A DNA stretch of 64,000 nt from Phaseolus vulgaris (GCF_000499845.2 NC_023749.2:18791138-18855137); one strand, 5' to 3'; numbered from the stretch's first letter, positions 11,371-24,889 are shown. The notes: generated by a model not told the origin, from the letters alone. Numbers and translations are program-made.

Positions 11371-14300
11371 TCACCACTTCCGCTGTGCACGAACTTTCTC
11401 ACCTCTTGCCCTTGACTTGTCAATTCTTGCTCGTCTTGAAAACTCTTGTATCTTTCGATCATGCTCTTTGAGCATTTGATCCATGTTGCTTGATGACACC
11501 ATTAATGGACCTGAGAGGTATATCTTGTTTCCCATCGACTCACGCCCTCCCTGAAACAGTCCCCACATCAATTTTCAAGAAAAAAAAAAAGTGTTGCAAT
11601 AGTAATCAAATATTCATTCATTGTTGCCACAGTACTTGGACTCCATTTACTATAATTAGTGACCAATCATCCATCAATGATATACATTCAACTACTAGGG
11701 AACATGGGAACTTGAGCATTTCATAAAAAGAAGGGCAAAATTTATAGAAAAAAGTATGACAATTGCGAGGTATGGAACTTCAGTCTTAAGCTCTGCAACT
11801 ACAATAGCTAGCTTTTGTGGTGTGGTGTGATTCTCTTAAGGTTCTTATCAAACAATTTACTGAATGCTGATAGAATAAAGAGTTAGATAACTTTGAATAT
11901 CACTAGTAAACTTTACAAGACATCAAAAGGTCTCTAGTCCTTATTTAATAAAACTTGTGTTTATCTCTCTCTAATAGAATGACCGTGTAATAGGAGAGGA
12001 TCCAAATCAAGTGAAGACTTCCACTACCAAATATTTAAAATTACTGAAGCAAAAAAGTTATAATGACAATAATAACTAACCGGAGTTGATTTTTCGGTGG
12101 GGATCCTTCTGCTTTCAATTTGATTGTGATCAGCAATCCGTTTTTGTTCCTGCCTTCTTCTTGACTCTGATCCGTTAGTTGACTCCATTGATTTTCTTAC
12201 TTCACTTGGTTTTCTGTGGTGCAAGTGAACTGGTTTATCCTCCTGATCTTCTGGCAACAATGTCCTAGATGCCACTAGCCCAGATATTTTTGATAGGTTC
12301 CCTCTGATTGAAACAGGAGGTACATCATCAACTTCCTTCGCACCCTTTGCCCAAACAGAACCCGGAACCAATGGGCCTGAATGTGATGGCTTCTTATAAA
12401 TATGCCCAGAAAAATTATTTTCAATTTCTTTAGCATCTTCTGACGTTTTGTGAGGGAAAACCAGAATACCAGACACTGCTCCCCTATGAGGGTTGTATAA
12501 TTCACTTCGGTTCTTAGAGCTGGAATAACGTCCTTGCTGCATCAGAAAACAGTAAGATAAGCCTAGTGAAAGAAAAGATACAAAAAAAGTAGGACAGCTG
12601 GGGCAACATATTTGAGAAGAGCATAAGAATATTAAAAAATTTAGTATGTAAGATTATGTTAAGGCTTTCTACAGTTTAAGAAAAAGTTATGTATGTAATA
12701 AGCAATAGGCACTAAGCTCACAAGTCTGTATTTTTTAGTTTTAGAATTCACAAAGATACACCGGACCGATTCAAACCTAAGGATTCTCATCTTAGCCTCA
12801 TAAATAAACACTGAGGTTACAGTAGACTCAAAAGTCAGTGCAAGTTCAACAACCCAAAAAAGGTTTAGGTGTCCTAACACAATCTCATAATAATTGGCAT
12901 GGGGTAGGTCTTGCACAAATAACTGATAAGCAGAGGCCTAATATCCTTTCGTTGACTGTAACAAAAAGAACAGGAGATCATCAAACCAATAAGTTTCCGT
13001 ATAGTTCACAAGTCCGATCTATGCCTAAAAGTGTTGAAAAATCTCCGAGATGAATCAAGAGACAGTTAAAAGCATGAGATTTTCTTTTCTTTTCCCCAGT
13101 AAACTGAACAGAATTTGCGCACCAAGCTAATCATAGAGGCAAGTCATACAATAAAATTTGAAACTTTTGGATTACCTGTACTGATAAAGCTGGTTCAGCA
13201 CTGTCTTTTGTAGTGACACTGGCCCTATGTCCTTTTTCTTGTCTAACTCCCGAGGCATGTTTTTGGTCCCTACCTCCAACAGCTCCTTGCCTAAGACAGT
13301 AAACAAAAATGAATACATGTTACTTATCATTTATAAGCAATAGGTTTACAAGTGTATGAATCAAGTCATGCAGAAAGCACGGCTAACAGTTGTGATGAAA
13401 CAAATAAAGTAAACAGTTGGAGCAGCATGGCCCAAATGTAACTATGTGTTCAAGGTTTTAATCACCAATAATATGAAAATTTATTTTGCTATAAGTACAT
13501 GAGACCCCATTATTGATGACTTTGTTCATGGCAGAGATGTCAACATTCAAAAGAGACCAAGTTGATCCACACTGAAAATTTTCAGATTAAGCCATGTATA
13601 ATTTAAATTCCAAGCAAAAGATTCCATTCCAGAGAACGAAGCCACCATCACAATATTAATTACTAAATATAAATATCATTGTCTTTGCCTCAAAATAAAA
13701 ACAGTTAACCTATATCACTACCTTCTGGCTTCTTCTCGTAATTTAGCATCAATTTCCTTGTTGGGAGCATATTTCGGTAAACTTGATGGATCACAAGGCA
13801 CAGGCTCCGATGTAAAGAACTGCAAAAAAATGGGGAAATATCAAAAGTGGAGAATCACATGCCTATTAGCAGGTTAAAAAGAAAAAAAGGTTCCTAAAAT
13901 ATGTTGGACAGAATTGTGCAAGAATTATGATTGTTTTTACAATTTCATAACATAGCAGTACAGTAACAAAAATATCTCTTGATTTGTCTATTTGAATCTG
14001 ACTTCCTGATTGCCCTGTATATTGAATGGTGAGAAGATTCTCTTTAAAGCATGTAAAGGAAAAGGAAAAAGAAAAAGAACAACTGTAGAATAGCATGAAT
14101 GTTAAAGTGTAAAAAAAAGTACAACATTAAATCTAACTCGTTTTAGCAGGTGATGATGGACAAAATATTTAGAACTAAGACTTATATTGAGTATTGACAC
14201 ATCACTGAGATATCAAATGCTTGCAATTTGGATATTTCCAATGTCAGGATATTCCTATTTGTCTGATCACATATTCTTCCACAGATATATGAGAATGAAT

Positions 14301-16294
14301 TACAAGAGAGATTTATTAGATATGTGATTAGAGAAACTATGATTTCTAAGTCCCAATGAGAAGCATTAATCACACTTTTATGTGCATCTATTGGTATATC
14401 AATTATGGTTGAGTACAGTGATGTCATGGAAGCAAGAAACATGGAGAGCTTCATTAAACAACGATATAAATCTTCCTTCAAATACCACTAAGATTACATT
14501 GGGAAAAGAAGTCAATCAAATGCTATAACTACTTGCTGGGGATAAAAATCAGCTTACCTCACTCTTCAGAGCAGCTGCTGCAGTTCCCCGATGTGCCGGC
14601 TCTACAGAAAGCAGGGTCTCAATAAGCTTTAGAGCAGTAGATGGGTAGTCCTTAAATGTCTCTGCAACACATCGCCTATAATGGTGTGGCGGCCTGAATA
14701 CTGTTGAATGTGACAGCCGCAATTTAAGCCAATATTCATCAGATGGTGAGCCGCAAAGTTTAAAAATTCGATGCAATTGCTCAACCTACAAAGAAATAAA
14801 ATTAACCTTCAGATCACATACTAGATTAGGAAAATGATGAAAACTATATTTATATACTCATACCTCTGTTTTTCCTGGTAAAATGGGCCTTCCAGTATAT
14901 AGTTCACCCAGTATGCAACCAGTGCTCCACAAATCCACTGCAACCCCATAATGATTTGCTCCAAGTAAAAGTTCTGGTGGTCTATACCATAGAGTTACTA
15001 CTCGGCTTGTCAATGGAACACTAAGGTGGGGGTCAAAAAAACTTGCCAAACCAAAATCAGCGATTTTTAAGATTCCATTATTGTCAATGAGAAGATTTGA
15101 GCCTTTTATGTCACGGTGGAGGACACCATGACTATGACAATGATCCAATCCACTAAGAAGCTGCTGCATGTAGCATTTTAGCTGACATATAAAGAATTTT
15201 GTTGTTTTAGGAGTTTTCTAATAAAAAATGGAGTATAAAGAAAAAATGTTACATAGCTACTTTCCTATACTTATAGTCTTATCTTATACAAGAGATGCAC
15301 ATGCACAAAAATCTGAACTTCATGTAAGAAAATCATTATTACCTGTGGTTCAGAGAACTTGATGTCAGGATTTGATGCAAGTCCTGTAAGATCATGCTCC
15401 ATATACTCAAAAACAAGGTACAAGCTGCGAGACATATGTGACGTTACCAAGCCCTCCAATTTTATAATGTTTGGATGGTCAAGCCTACGCAAAACATGGA
15501 TTTCCCTTGCCATAAACTTCACACTCTCAGGATCAAGATTGTCAAAGCGTACTTTCTTCAATGCAACAAACTTGCGGTTAATCACATCCCTTGCCTTATA
15601 AACAGTACTATAAGTTCCTTGCCCAATCTGCATAATAGAATGCCATCATCATGTTATTCCTTCACCAATATAAGAAGTTTATACTCAAAAAAACAAACAA
15701 GACAAAATCAAACCAGTCTAACAGTCATTCTTTTTTCGTAACAACAAATAAAATGAAATTAACCCCATCTTGAACTCTAAAGCATTACACAAATAGATTG
15801 ATGCAGCATAGTAAGAATTGCAGAACTGCTTAATTATAATGTAAACATAGACAGCAGACAAGACCGCAACTTACTTTGTCCAACTTCTCAAAATTATTCG
15901 CTCTCCGAGGTATCCATCCCTTAATAGCTTCACCGGCAACTGAAGAAAGCCATGCCGGCCATCCAGCTGCAACTTGCTCTCCTTCTACAGCCTTTGGAAT
16001 CCTTCCAGGGCCAAGATGATCCACAACAGTCACTTCAGGCTTCTCTATTTTCTTCTTCCCATCATGATCAACATACAACTGCCCTGAACCATTGGCCTTC
16101 TTGTCAATCAATGAACCTTTTACATGACCACCTTCTATTATCACATCTTTAGCCCCACCTTCATCAACCCTCCTAGTTGAATTTAACCGCAAAACGTTCA
16201 ACTCTGAAGGCCTTGTGCTATACGATTGCAATTTCTTAGTAACACCTACCTTGCTGTCCTCTACAGCTGAACTCTTAGAACATAAGCAACCCAT
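11371..16294 (-). CDS. CDK-like Ser/Thr protein kinase (At1g54610/IBS1-type), eight exons
   Basis: Exons (minus strand): 16294-15875, 15627-15343, 15181-14864, 14785-14558, 13819-13722, 13290-13176, 12536-12081 and 11550-11371, all with GT...AG introns and phases that join cleanly into 699 residues. The start is placed at MGCLCSK (16294), not an in-frame ATG seven codons upstream, because Gly2/Cys3/Cys5 form a myristoylation and palmitoylation signal typical of this family, implying membrane attachment. After a 140-residue leader the kinase domain shows the glycine loop GQGTYSTV (142-149), VALK lysine 164, alpha-C Glu182, HRDIKGSN (257-264), DFG (277-279) and RPPE (302-305); all key catalytic residues are present. 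The ORFs show no frameshift or internal stop. The PSTAIRE helix is replaced, as usual in this plant CDK-like group. The C-terminal 270 residues are basic, low-complexity and unassigned. Substrate and cyclin partner cannot be told from sequence. Confidence 0.95.
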
Positions 16295-17060
16295 GTTGAA
16301 GCACAACGATATCACATCAACTTCACAACAATGTTATCCTTCAAAAAGTAGGATCACCATCCACCAGCAACACTTCTTCCAACAACTCCACCAAAACTCA
16401 TAAAAATTAAGTCACCCACTACACAGTACCTTCTTCTTTTCTCCCTATTCAAAAGTAAAGACGAAAACTTTCCTTCATCGACACAAACCCAATTCAAAAT
16501 CAGATACCAAATATCCAACACTGAAATATTCCAACCCGACTCAATTCCAAAGCAGTTAGCTTGAATCAAGCCCACTATTCATAACCCTCCAACAACAATC
16601 GCTAACTGTCATAAAGGAATCATTGTTCAATAAAGATGAAGAAATCCAAGCAATAAAAAAAAGTCTGAGATGAATGAAGGTGATAACACTCTGAGAGTAT
16701 TATGATTTACAAATAATAGAATCAATTAATGAAGGAAAAAGACAAGGTGGACCTTTGAATTGGGATTAAGGGTAAAAATGGATCAGAAGCTTAACAAGAA
16801 AAAAAGTGTGGTGGTGGGTATTGCTGAAAGTTCAACGCGTATTCAGACATTAAAAAGAACATTATCATCAACCAGACAACAACCTTAGACGGCTTTTGCC
16901 GGCTAGGCTCAGTCAAAAGACTCCACTTTCTCTCTTTCTCACACACACACACAAAAACTTTCTCTTTCTCTCTCTCTATCTATCTCTATTCTCTAGTGAT
17001 GCATGATTCCATATACTGTTGTGACTCTCTCTCCCTCCACCATGTTTCTTCTGTCAAAAA
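16295..17060 (-). promoter_or_regulatory. probable 5' UTR and promoter region of the kinase gene
   Basis: This upstream stretch is less AT-rich than the DNA beyond 17060. On the + strand it holds a CA/CT-rich microsatellite at about 16925-16996, which would be GA/TG-rich on the transcribed strand. A short upstream ATG frame (16575-16354) could act as an uORF if the leader extends that far. No convincing TATA box was seen; whether the leader is spliced is unknown. Confidence 0.4.
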
Positions 17061-18379
17061 ACCATTGGTGTTAGTTTTGTGTTCAAACCCTCTATGTTGG
17101 TCGTTGAGTTCTGTTTGGAATATCAATGCTCTGCATTAAACGCGTTTTTAATTTCTCTCCAATTTTTTATTACTTTTCCTTTTTTTTCTCATAGTGCAGG
17201 GTAATAGTGTCATTGGATTTTTTTAAATTAAAGGCACTCCTCCTTGATCGTACAATTTGGTATTTCTTAGTCAAGAGTTTAAGAATCGATTTAAGAACTT
17301 CCTAAGTAATAAACAAACGTTAGAAATAATTGCTAAAAAACCTTACAAATTAAAACAGAAAAATATTAATTGTATGATGGGTTTTAGTTTAAGACAGATT
17401 ATTTGTTTTAAAAAAGTGAATAAAAGTTAAAATTCCAGATTTTTTAATTATAATTACTTAGTCATATATTTATAAATAACAATGTCGTTTTAAAAATTAT
17501 TTTTCTTTAAAAAAATTTCTAACTGTAATATTTATGAACTAATTATCATTTTTTTCAATCACATAACATGCGTAAAAAATTAATAAAATAATAGTAATTT
17601 CCAACCTTTCTGGAAATTTGATGGACTAAATTCAGTTTTCTTCCATAAACTTTTTTTTTCTAGTATTTTCTAGGATTATGTACTCACAAATTTTATGAGA
17701 TAAGGAAATCATATTATATCAAGACCAACTTTTGATTTTGAGGATATTTCTTTTAGTATTTTGAATGTGACTTTTAAGAACAATTATAAACTTTTTTGTA
17801 CACTATTTTTTTTTTAACTCAGAGGTAAGAATCGAGATTAGGCAAGTACAGATGATAAATTAGTTTATTTCAATTGATATAGATATTGAATTTTGACCGA
17901 AAATGAATGATAAAATGAGTTGGAGTAATGCCCAATTATTAGTCTATGGAAGTATGGAGCATCACTTTTTTGTTTTAAGTGGTTCTTGACCAAATATATA
18001 TTTGAAGTGGCTATATTTTGATGTTGTAAACTTATTAGAGTAAATATTTTAGTTAAATTGACTAGAAATTGAATACATTTTAAAAGAAGATTATGCATTG
18101 AAGGGAATATTGTATTGATGTTGATGTAATGTTGAGTCAATATGCTAAATTTGATTTCATGATGTAAATATCATTTTTTAATGTAAATATAGTTTATGCA
18201 TAATTACATTCTTTTAAGATTTTTTTCTAAGTAAGATGATTCTGGTCTTTCCATATGATATATTTTTTTTCAAAGCAATTTTCTTTTATGATAGAAAATT
18301 TTCACTAAATGATAATTAAAATTGAAAAGTGTTATGTATATGTGTATATAAGTAAAAATGAAAAGGTAGAAGATATTAT
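17061..18379. other. AT-rich intergenic stretch
   Basis: No gene, RNA or bounded repeat could be supported here. Confidence 0.5.
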
Positions 18380-19245
18380 TTCATGAATAATGTGAAATAT
18401 GATGTGTATTGTTAATGAAATGTTGTGTACCACTGAGTATGATTGACGATATGTTGTGAATTAGAAAGTGTGATTGGTGTTTTTTTTTATCAGTTGAGTG
18501 TGATTGATGATATGTTGTGTGTGGATGTCGGTAATTACCATAATCATATTCTATAATGATTGTGTTTATGTGTGAATAGTTACCAAATAGGTAATATTGA
18601 TATGTGGTGTAATTATTAGGTTAGGAAATTTGATGAGATAATTAAACTCAAATGACATATTAAGTTTGATAGATAAATGTATAATAGTATAAAAACTCAA
18701 TATAGGTTCCATACACTAAGTTGTAGATGAGAGTCATTAATATTCAACTAGAAGTGTAGAAATTATGTTGTCACTTAAAGTTGTCAAATAAAAACTATAT
18801 GGGGTAAGGTAAAACAAACATACCGGGTGTGAATAGGTGTTAGTCTTTCAGTCTAAACTTAATGCTAGTCTTCCAGAAGTAGTAAACCATTATTCATTTA
18901 TGGTATATGATAGGCAATTGTTGAAATTATTCATATATTGATTATATTATATGTTTAATTTAACATTAGCTCACCTTTTTATGACATTTGATTCTAATTT
19001 TGATGTTAGTGTTTCGACGTGAGGGTAGATGGAGTTACAGGTAATAGAGCTAAAGGGAATTAGTAAATTTTCTAAGACTTTATGTGTGTGTTGTCTTTAA
19101 GTTTATCTTTTGATGTGTGTGTATTAAGTTTATCTTTTGATGTGTGTGTATTGGAGAAGCTTGTAATAATTTTAAGTGATTATAAACTATTTTTTATTTA
19201 TGATAGTTAAGTTTTAGGATGTTACATTTATGGTATCAAATAGGT
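18380..19245 (+). repeat. degenerate LTR-like relic with short tandem repeats
   Basis: Phrases like GATTGACGATATGTTGTG recur about three times (18395-18525), and a 27-bp unit built on AAGTTTATCTTTTGATG is doubled at about 19095-19155. The stretch ends GGATGTTACATTTATGGTATCA, which looks like an LTR 3' end followed by a Met-tRNA primer site, as in plant chromoviruses. No coding region follows. The assignment is tentative. Confidence 0.35.
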
Positions 19246-19400
19246 TGAATTTTATATCAACTTGACAAAAGTAGGTTTATGTTTCCTTGTGTGTAGCTTT
19301 GTCTGATGTATTAAGAAAATTATTTAGAAACTTTTTTCTGATTTACCTAAATTAAGCTTTTTTATATGTTAAGAGGTTGTGCCTAGACCTCTATGCCTTC

Positions 19401-20087
19401 TGATAAGTGTCATAATTTAGTGATATTTCAAGCAAAAACATAAGCACTTATGGACTTTATTTTTAATAGAGTTATAATTAAATCTCTAATTTAGGAATTT
19501 GAACATTTTTACATATTTTTGGATTATGCGACGAATAAGAATGATTTATTTCCAAATTTGTGCTAATAAAAGAGCTAAAGGACAATTGACAAGTTGAAGA
19601 GAAGGGGAAAAGACAAAGTTAGAGCATTGAAAACTCGCACAAACTCACCTAAAAACACACCCAAGCAAGATCACTCTAGAGACAAACTTGTTCTCTGGAG
19701 AAAACTCGCCTAAGACTTGCTCAAGCTCGCTTAAGTGAGTTCACTCCATTGAAGTTGGGTTTTTTTTTATGAAACTTGCTTAAGCAAGTAATATCTTGCT
19801 TAAGCAAGATGTCACTTAACCTACATCGAATTAGGTTAAATATAAGGCGTAAGTCAAAACCCTAGAGACTAGAAAAAGGACAATCAGAGATAGAAAACTT
19901 GGAGGAGACAGTTGTCTAGAAGAAACACCATGGATCTTTTTTTTCTTGTTTTCCACGCTTGTAATGGCAAATATGAGTGACTAAGTCTTCCCTTCAGAAT
20001 TAAGAGTAATTTGTTCAAACTTGTATGTATTGAGGTAATATTTATATATAATATTTTGTTCTTGATTGAGATTGGTATTATATTTTA
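19401..20087 (+). repeat. Athila-like LTR relic, copy 2, left part
   Basis: Starts TGATAAGTGTCATAATTTAG and aligns by eye with the reverse complement of the 2840-3350 part of copy 1. It is interrupted at 20087 by the MULE and resumes at 25066. The last nine bases (TATATTTTA, 20079-20087) are the MULE target duplication. Confidence 0.55.
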
Positions 20088-20262
20088 GGTATAATTACCT
20101 TATTCGTCCCTACATTTTGGGCCAATAGTCAATTCGATATAGTGGTTTTTAAAAAAATCAATTTGGTCCCTATGTTTTTTTTAAATGTATGCAAAATGGT
20201 TCTTTCTGTTAAGTTGCAGCAAACGACGTCAACTACTGCTTATGTGGCAAAGAGAAGGGGTT
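20088..20262 (+). repeat. MULE left terminal inverted repeat
   Basis: Matches the reverse complement of 24890-25065 with scattered differences. The first about 110 bp differ at only a few positions; the similarity weakens after the GTTAAGTTGCA phrase near 20210. Confidence 0.85.
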
Positions 20263-20775
20263 ATGGGTTTAGTGTGACGTGTGAGGTGTAGTGACGTGGA
20301 TGGTTACATTAGTTTAGTGAAAATTGAATTGGGGGTTAGGGTTTAAGGAATTTGAATTGGGGGTTACGAATTTTTAATTGCAATCAAGGTTGAAGGTTTC
20401 TGAGGTACGTTATTGTGAGATGCGATTTTGTGCAATTTTGCGGTTCGATCCTGTGGTTCAATCTTGTGGTTGGATTGTGAGGTGCGATCCCGAGCCCATT
20501 ATGAGGGGCGATCCTTTGGTACGATCCTGAGCTCGTGAAGTGCGATTGTGTGGGGCAAAGTTTGTGGAACCCGAAGGCATTGTTGAGTGTGGTACAGTTT
20601 CGTGGGTGGTCGTTTTTAAGGTTAGAACTTTTTGACTTACTTTCAGAGTGGTTCTGTTTGTGATTTCTTTGAGAGAACATTTACAGAGTAGTTTATGATG
20701 TAGGGTCCATCATGTGCAAGATTTTTCTATGTGTGGTCTAACATTTGGTTTCTGATATAATTAAGTGAATGATTA

Positions 20776-21470
20776 TGTTCTTGTCGGTTGACCAAGTTGT
20801 CGGTTGACTCTAAACACAAGCCCTGGCTCTGTCTATCTCTGTTGGAATCTGCTTTTCCCTTTGTCGTTGGAACGCGGCTGCGTTGAGACAGAGGGGGCCC
20901 TACCTGTTGATTGTACTCCGACGATCAAGTAAGTACATGGTTTTATAAGAAACAAGAAGTAACTAGTTTCAGTCTTAGAAACAGCGTACCTTTACCTGGG
21001 ATCTCAAGTCCCTTTTATAGCCTACCTCTTGTAACAACTTTCTATCACGAGAATATCATCTCAACTGAAAGCCTACTCAACAGGAAAATATTCTGTTCAA
21101 GACAGTCTTTCTTAAGGTCGTAACCGAATAGAACTTTTCCTCTCTGGAGTGCATAAAATCATAACAGAATAACCACTAGGGTACCAACTCGTGTACTAGC
21201 CTCAGGGTTCCAATCTGTTTCACATAGGCACCCTCGACGAGGCGCTACACATCATACATGCAACCTAGCTTATCGTGCCCTAACACACATGGGCTTAGGT
21301 GTAGAGAAAATGTTTTACTCGTATTAGACTCATACGCACTAAGCGCACCCCTAGGTCTACTACTACCCATCGTTGGCCGCCTAGGCCTTGCGCACAAAGG
21401 GTTACGCTAAGTATACAAAAAAGAGTTAACTCACATCTCTAGAGCCCAATCACATGGCCCATCAACTTGC
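20776..21470 (-). repeat. gypsy LTR inside the MULE
   Basis: On the minus strand it ends GACAAGAACA and carries the U5 motif (+ strand 20914-20936, ACTCCGACGATCAAGTAAGT). It is related to the LTR at 5949-6698 and to that at 52268-52960. The start of the LTR is unclear, and the flanks (GATTA on the left, ACTTG on the right) do not match. Transposase coding sequence resumes right after it, so insertion was probably accompanied or followed by a deletion. Confidence 0.6.
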
Positions 21471-21479
21471 TACCACTAG

Positions 21480-23390
21480 CATATGTTGTGGTTGAGGTTG
21501 AATGCAAAGACTCTTGGAGCTAGTTTTTGCAGCTTTTAATTGAAGATGTTGGGGGTGTAGATGTATGTGAAGGTGTCACTTTCATGTCTGACCAACAAAA
21601 GGTATATTCTTTGCTGTAAATTGTTGATTTTGTTTATGTATAATTTCATTTAAGTATTCTATATATGACTTTTGACAGGGTTTGTTGTCTGCCATTCAAG
21701 AACTGATACCTGGGGCAGTGCAACGGTTATGTGTTTGACACTTGTACTTGAACTTCAGAAAGAAATTCCCAGGAAAAAAATTGAAAACTTTAATGTGGAG
21801 GGCAGCCGACAACACATATCCCCAAGCATGGGAAGAGAGATGAGGGTTATAAAGGAAGTCAATTATGAGGCTTTCAAACATCTCATTGCACTACCTCCTA
21901 GGCAAGTATTCATACTTGTTCTTTTACTCATGTCAGATTTGAGAAAATTCCTTCCTGTCAATACTGAGTAAATTTGGAAATTCCTAAATATTGATAAGTT
22001 AACCTTGTAAATGATTGTTTAGGAATAATAGGTGTCCACTCATGTCACTACTAAAATCTGATGTTGTGTTAGTATCAAAGTAGGCCAATTGAGACTTTGT
22101 TGTGCATGTCAGTCCATTCTGTTGCAGTTGTTAGCTATTGCAAACTTGGGTACCATTTGTGGTAGCTACATTCAGTTTGTGAGCTCAATTATTTTCAGTT
22201 GATGAAGTAATGTATTTTCATTTTATAAAATCATTTATTTTCCTTTACTAGGTTCTGGTCCAGATCAAGGTTCACATTCATTCCAAAATGTGACTCACTT
22301 GTCAACAATATTTGTGAAGGCTTTAATAGTGTGCTTGTAGCTGCACGTGCAAAACCTATCTTTACCATGCTAGAAGATATCAGGACTTATATAATGCAAA
22401 GATAGGCAAAAAACAGATTGAAAATTGCCTCATTTGAAGGATCAATATGTCCAAAGATTTTAAGCAGGTTACAAAAGGAAGCATATCAAACTCGATATTG
22501 GGTACCCAAGTTATATGACAACATTGATGCACTCATTTAAAAGGTTATTGTCTTACTTGATACATATGTCTAACCAATTTCATCATCACAGCTCTTCCAC
22601 ATATCACCTATTTGAAGTGAAACATACCTCTACCATTGGAGAAAAGTTTGTGGTTAACTTGAACATACATGAATGTAGCTGCCGAAAATGGATGTTGACT
22701 GGAATACCTTGTTGTCATGCACTTTGTGCAATGAAATTTGTCAATGTTGATGCCGTCAACTTCATTTCATTTTGGTTCAAGAAAGAAACATATGCAGAGA
22801 TGTACAACTCAATTATCAATCTAGTGAATGATGAATAAGTATGGGACAGAACTGAAATGCCAGATGTTGTGCCACCTCCCACAAAAAAGATGCCTGGAAG
22901 ACCAAAAAAGAAGAGAAGGTTGGAGGCATGGGAGGTAATGAAGAACAAAAGTCAGTTAGGCCAAACTAGATTAAAGAAAAAATGTGGGATTTGTCATAAG
23001 CTTGGCCACAACAGAAAGTCCAACATTGAAAAACCATCTGAGCAAGGTGCAAGTGCACCAGGGCCATTTCACCCAAGGCCATCTCACCCAAGGTCATCTT
23101 AACCAAGTCAGACAACTCCAAGTGCTACAAACCCATCTCAACAAGGTCCAAGTCAGGCAGGTCCAAGTGCACCAGGCCCATCTCAACAAGGTCCAACTCA
23201 GGCAACTCCAAGTGCAGCAATGCCATCTCAAGAAGCTCTAAGTCAGGCAGCTCCAACTGCACCCCATCCACCATCCCCCCTACTCAACCAAAAGTTTCAC
23301 AACAATCTTAAGCAGCTCGAAGGACAACAAGATCAAGTGCAAAATTTTCAAGACCCAACATCTGGCTTAAGTTACATTCCATGAGAGGCC
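21480..23390 (+). pseudogene. MURA-type MULE transposase, C-terminal part, decayed
   Basis: Three exon-like blocks were read: about 21480-21601, 21679-21901 and from 22252. The first intron (21602-21678) is GT-AG and the second (21902-22251) appears to be GC-AG. Recognisable family phrases are TFMSDQQK before the first intron, WEREMRVIKEVNYEAF, CDSLVNNICEGFNSVL, and a SWIM zinc finger CSC...CCH (about 22677-22720). After this come a GRPKKKRR basic patch, a knuckle CGICHKLGH that lacks its final cysteine, and a Pro/Gln/Ser-rich repeat tail. Breaks include stops near 21510, 21740, 22400, 22838 and 23102 and a probable frameshift near 22500. The N-terminal DNA-binding and most of the catalytic region are missing. 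No active transposase can come from this copy. Confidence 0.85.
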
Positions 23391-24274
23391 GCTTTTGGAA
23401 GCCATGAATGTTTTTGGAACCCACTTGTTTCTATAGTTGTATATTTTGAAAAACAATTATTTTAGGCTTTTGTTAATGTATCATGTAGTCAATGTATTTG
23501 GTTTACTCTGACATGGGAAAAGTTGGATTGCTTTCAAAACTGATTTCGTGTGCATCTTTCAACTCTGTAAAACCTGCACTAAACTGGATTTGCAACTTCT
23601 TAGTTGTAATTTTGTGTTTCATTTTTAATGTCATCTTTAGTTGTTGTTGGATTTAGTTAATTGCTTTAGTTTTCCTTATCCTTGGATGCATACTCCAAAT
23701 TTCATGAGATTCGGTTACTGGTTCTATGAATGGATGTTCACTAAGATCCACATGCAATATTTCCTTTTGGATGATGCTGAGTTTATTTTGGATACTGTTG
23801 CACTTCCAATATTTCTACTTTACCCTTTCGTTGCCATTCAGTTTTGGCTACTGTTGCACTTCCAATAAAATAAATCCTATCAATTCTATGCACCAATAAT
23901 ACCAAAGTTCTTTCATTCTGCACCATCAAACCAATTTACAATTGTCTTATATAATTCTAAGAGAAAAAATGCACCACTATCAGTATGCACCACTATCAAA
24001 CCAGTATGCACTACTATCCAAGATGCATTCATACAAAACATCAAATATTTCGTTCATTCAAATTCATTATGCATTGAAACAAATATTTGGGGATAAATGT
24101 TACACTAATACATATTACATTAACACATTCAATCATAATCCCAAAATATACATTGATATGTCACTCATGAGAATTTTAAGAAAATAGTCAACATAACAAT
24201 GTTTATTACAACAACAACACACAACCCTACTAATAACATCTTAATCCACTTTATTGACATCTTCAGAAATTTTT
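23391..24274. other. MULE interior without recognisable gene
   Basis: Lies between the decayed transposase and the GRF zinc-finger gene. It should contain 3' ends of both convergent genes. Short repeats of CACTATCA occur near 23970-24020. No further coding sequence was supported. Confidence 0.4.
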
Positions 24275-24608
24275 CTAAGTTACAAATCTTGTTTCTTTGT
24301 CTAGCAATAGTTCCATCTTTGTCATCCCAGTGTCTTCAATGCACCATTTGAAGAAATTGCATCCCATGCTTACGAGACAAAATGATAACCAAAACAATCA
24401 ATACCAATGCTTTTTTTTTTTTCATAAACCTCAGTTCAATACATCTCACCTTGTACTTTGGACACCCCCAAAATTGCCTCCCACCATTTTTGACAGTGGT
24501 TGTTGTTCTCAAAACCGTGAGTTCCCCACAATCGCAAATGGGACCAACAAAAGTCATCCTGCTCCCACCACCATGACTAGAATTAGATCGGTGTTGCTGC
24601 ACTTCCAT
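24275..24608 (-). CDS. GRF-type zinc-finger protein carried by the MULE
   Basis: Exon 1 (24608-24450) starts at MEVQQHRS and encodes CDCGELTVLRT...GGRQFWGCPKYK, the CxCG...GRxFxxC core of a GRF zinc finger. Exon 2 (about 24364-24275) continues GCNFFKWC and ends RFVT-stop at 24275. An AAG|GTGAGA donor is clear; the acceptor is not, since the best AG does not restore the frame with that donor, so the junction is approximate or broken. A longer in-frame start exists at 24656. GRF fingers bind nucleic acid, usually single-stranded, in other proteins; here the function is unknown. It lies antisense to the transposase and just inside the right TIR, which would serve as its promoter. Similar short GRF proteins are common in legume genomes, from general knowledge; whether they belong to MULEs was not checked. 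Confidence 0.6.
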
Positions 24609-24889
24609 TCGATTACAACTGCATGATGATACAGATGCAGATCTATAAACACACATTTACACCGCAAACGAAGCCACGAACGAACCACAAATGCTATTCA
24701 CTACTCCCCTACCAACGAATCTACGACCCTCGTATCTGTCAACACCCTCGTATCCGTGAAGAACCCACCATCGAAAAACCTTTACGCCAAAATAGAAACC
24801 CTAATCACAATTTATTAATCTCCGCGAATCCAAACTCATGGCAAACCCTAAACACCCAATCTGACGTGTCCTGTAACTCACAGTGCACA

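Noticed and set aside
16354..16575. Short frame upstream of the kinase start as a separate gene
   Set aside because: No domain and no support; at most an upstream ORF in the leader.
23641..23868. 75-codon aromatic-rich frame in the MULE
   Set aside because: No ATG start at the head of the frame and no family match; between two genes' 3' ends.
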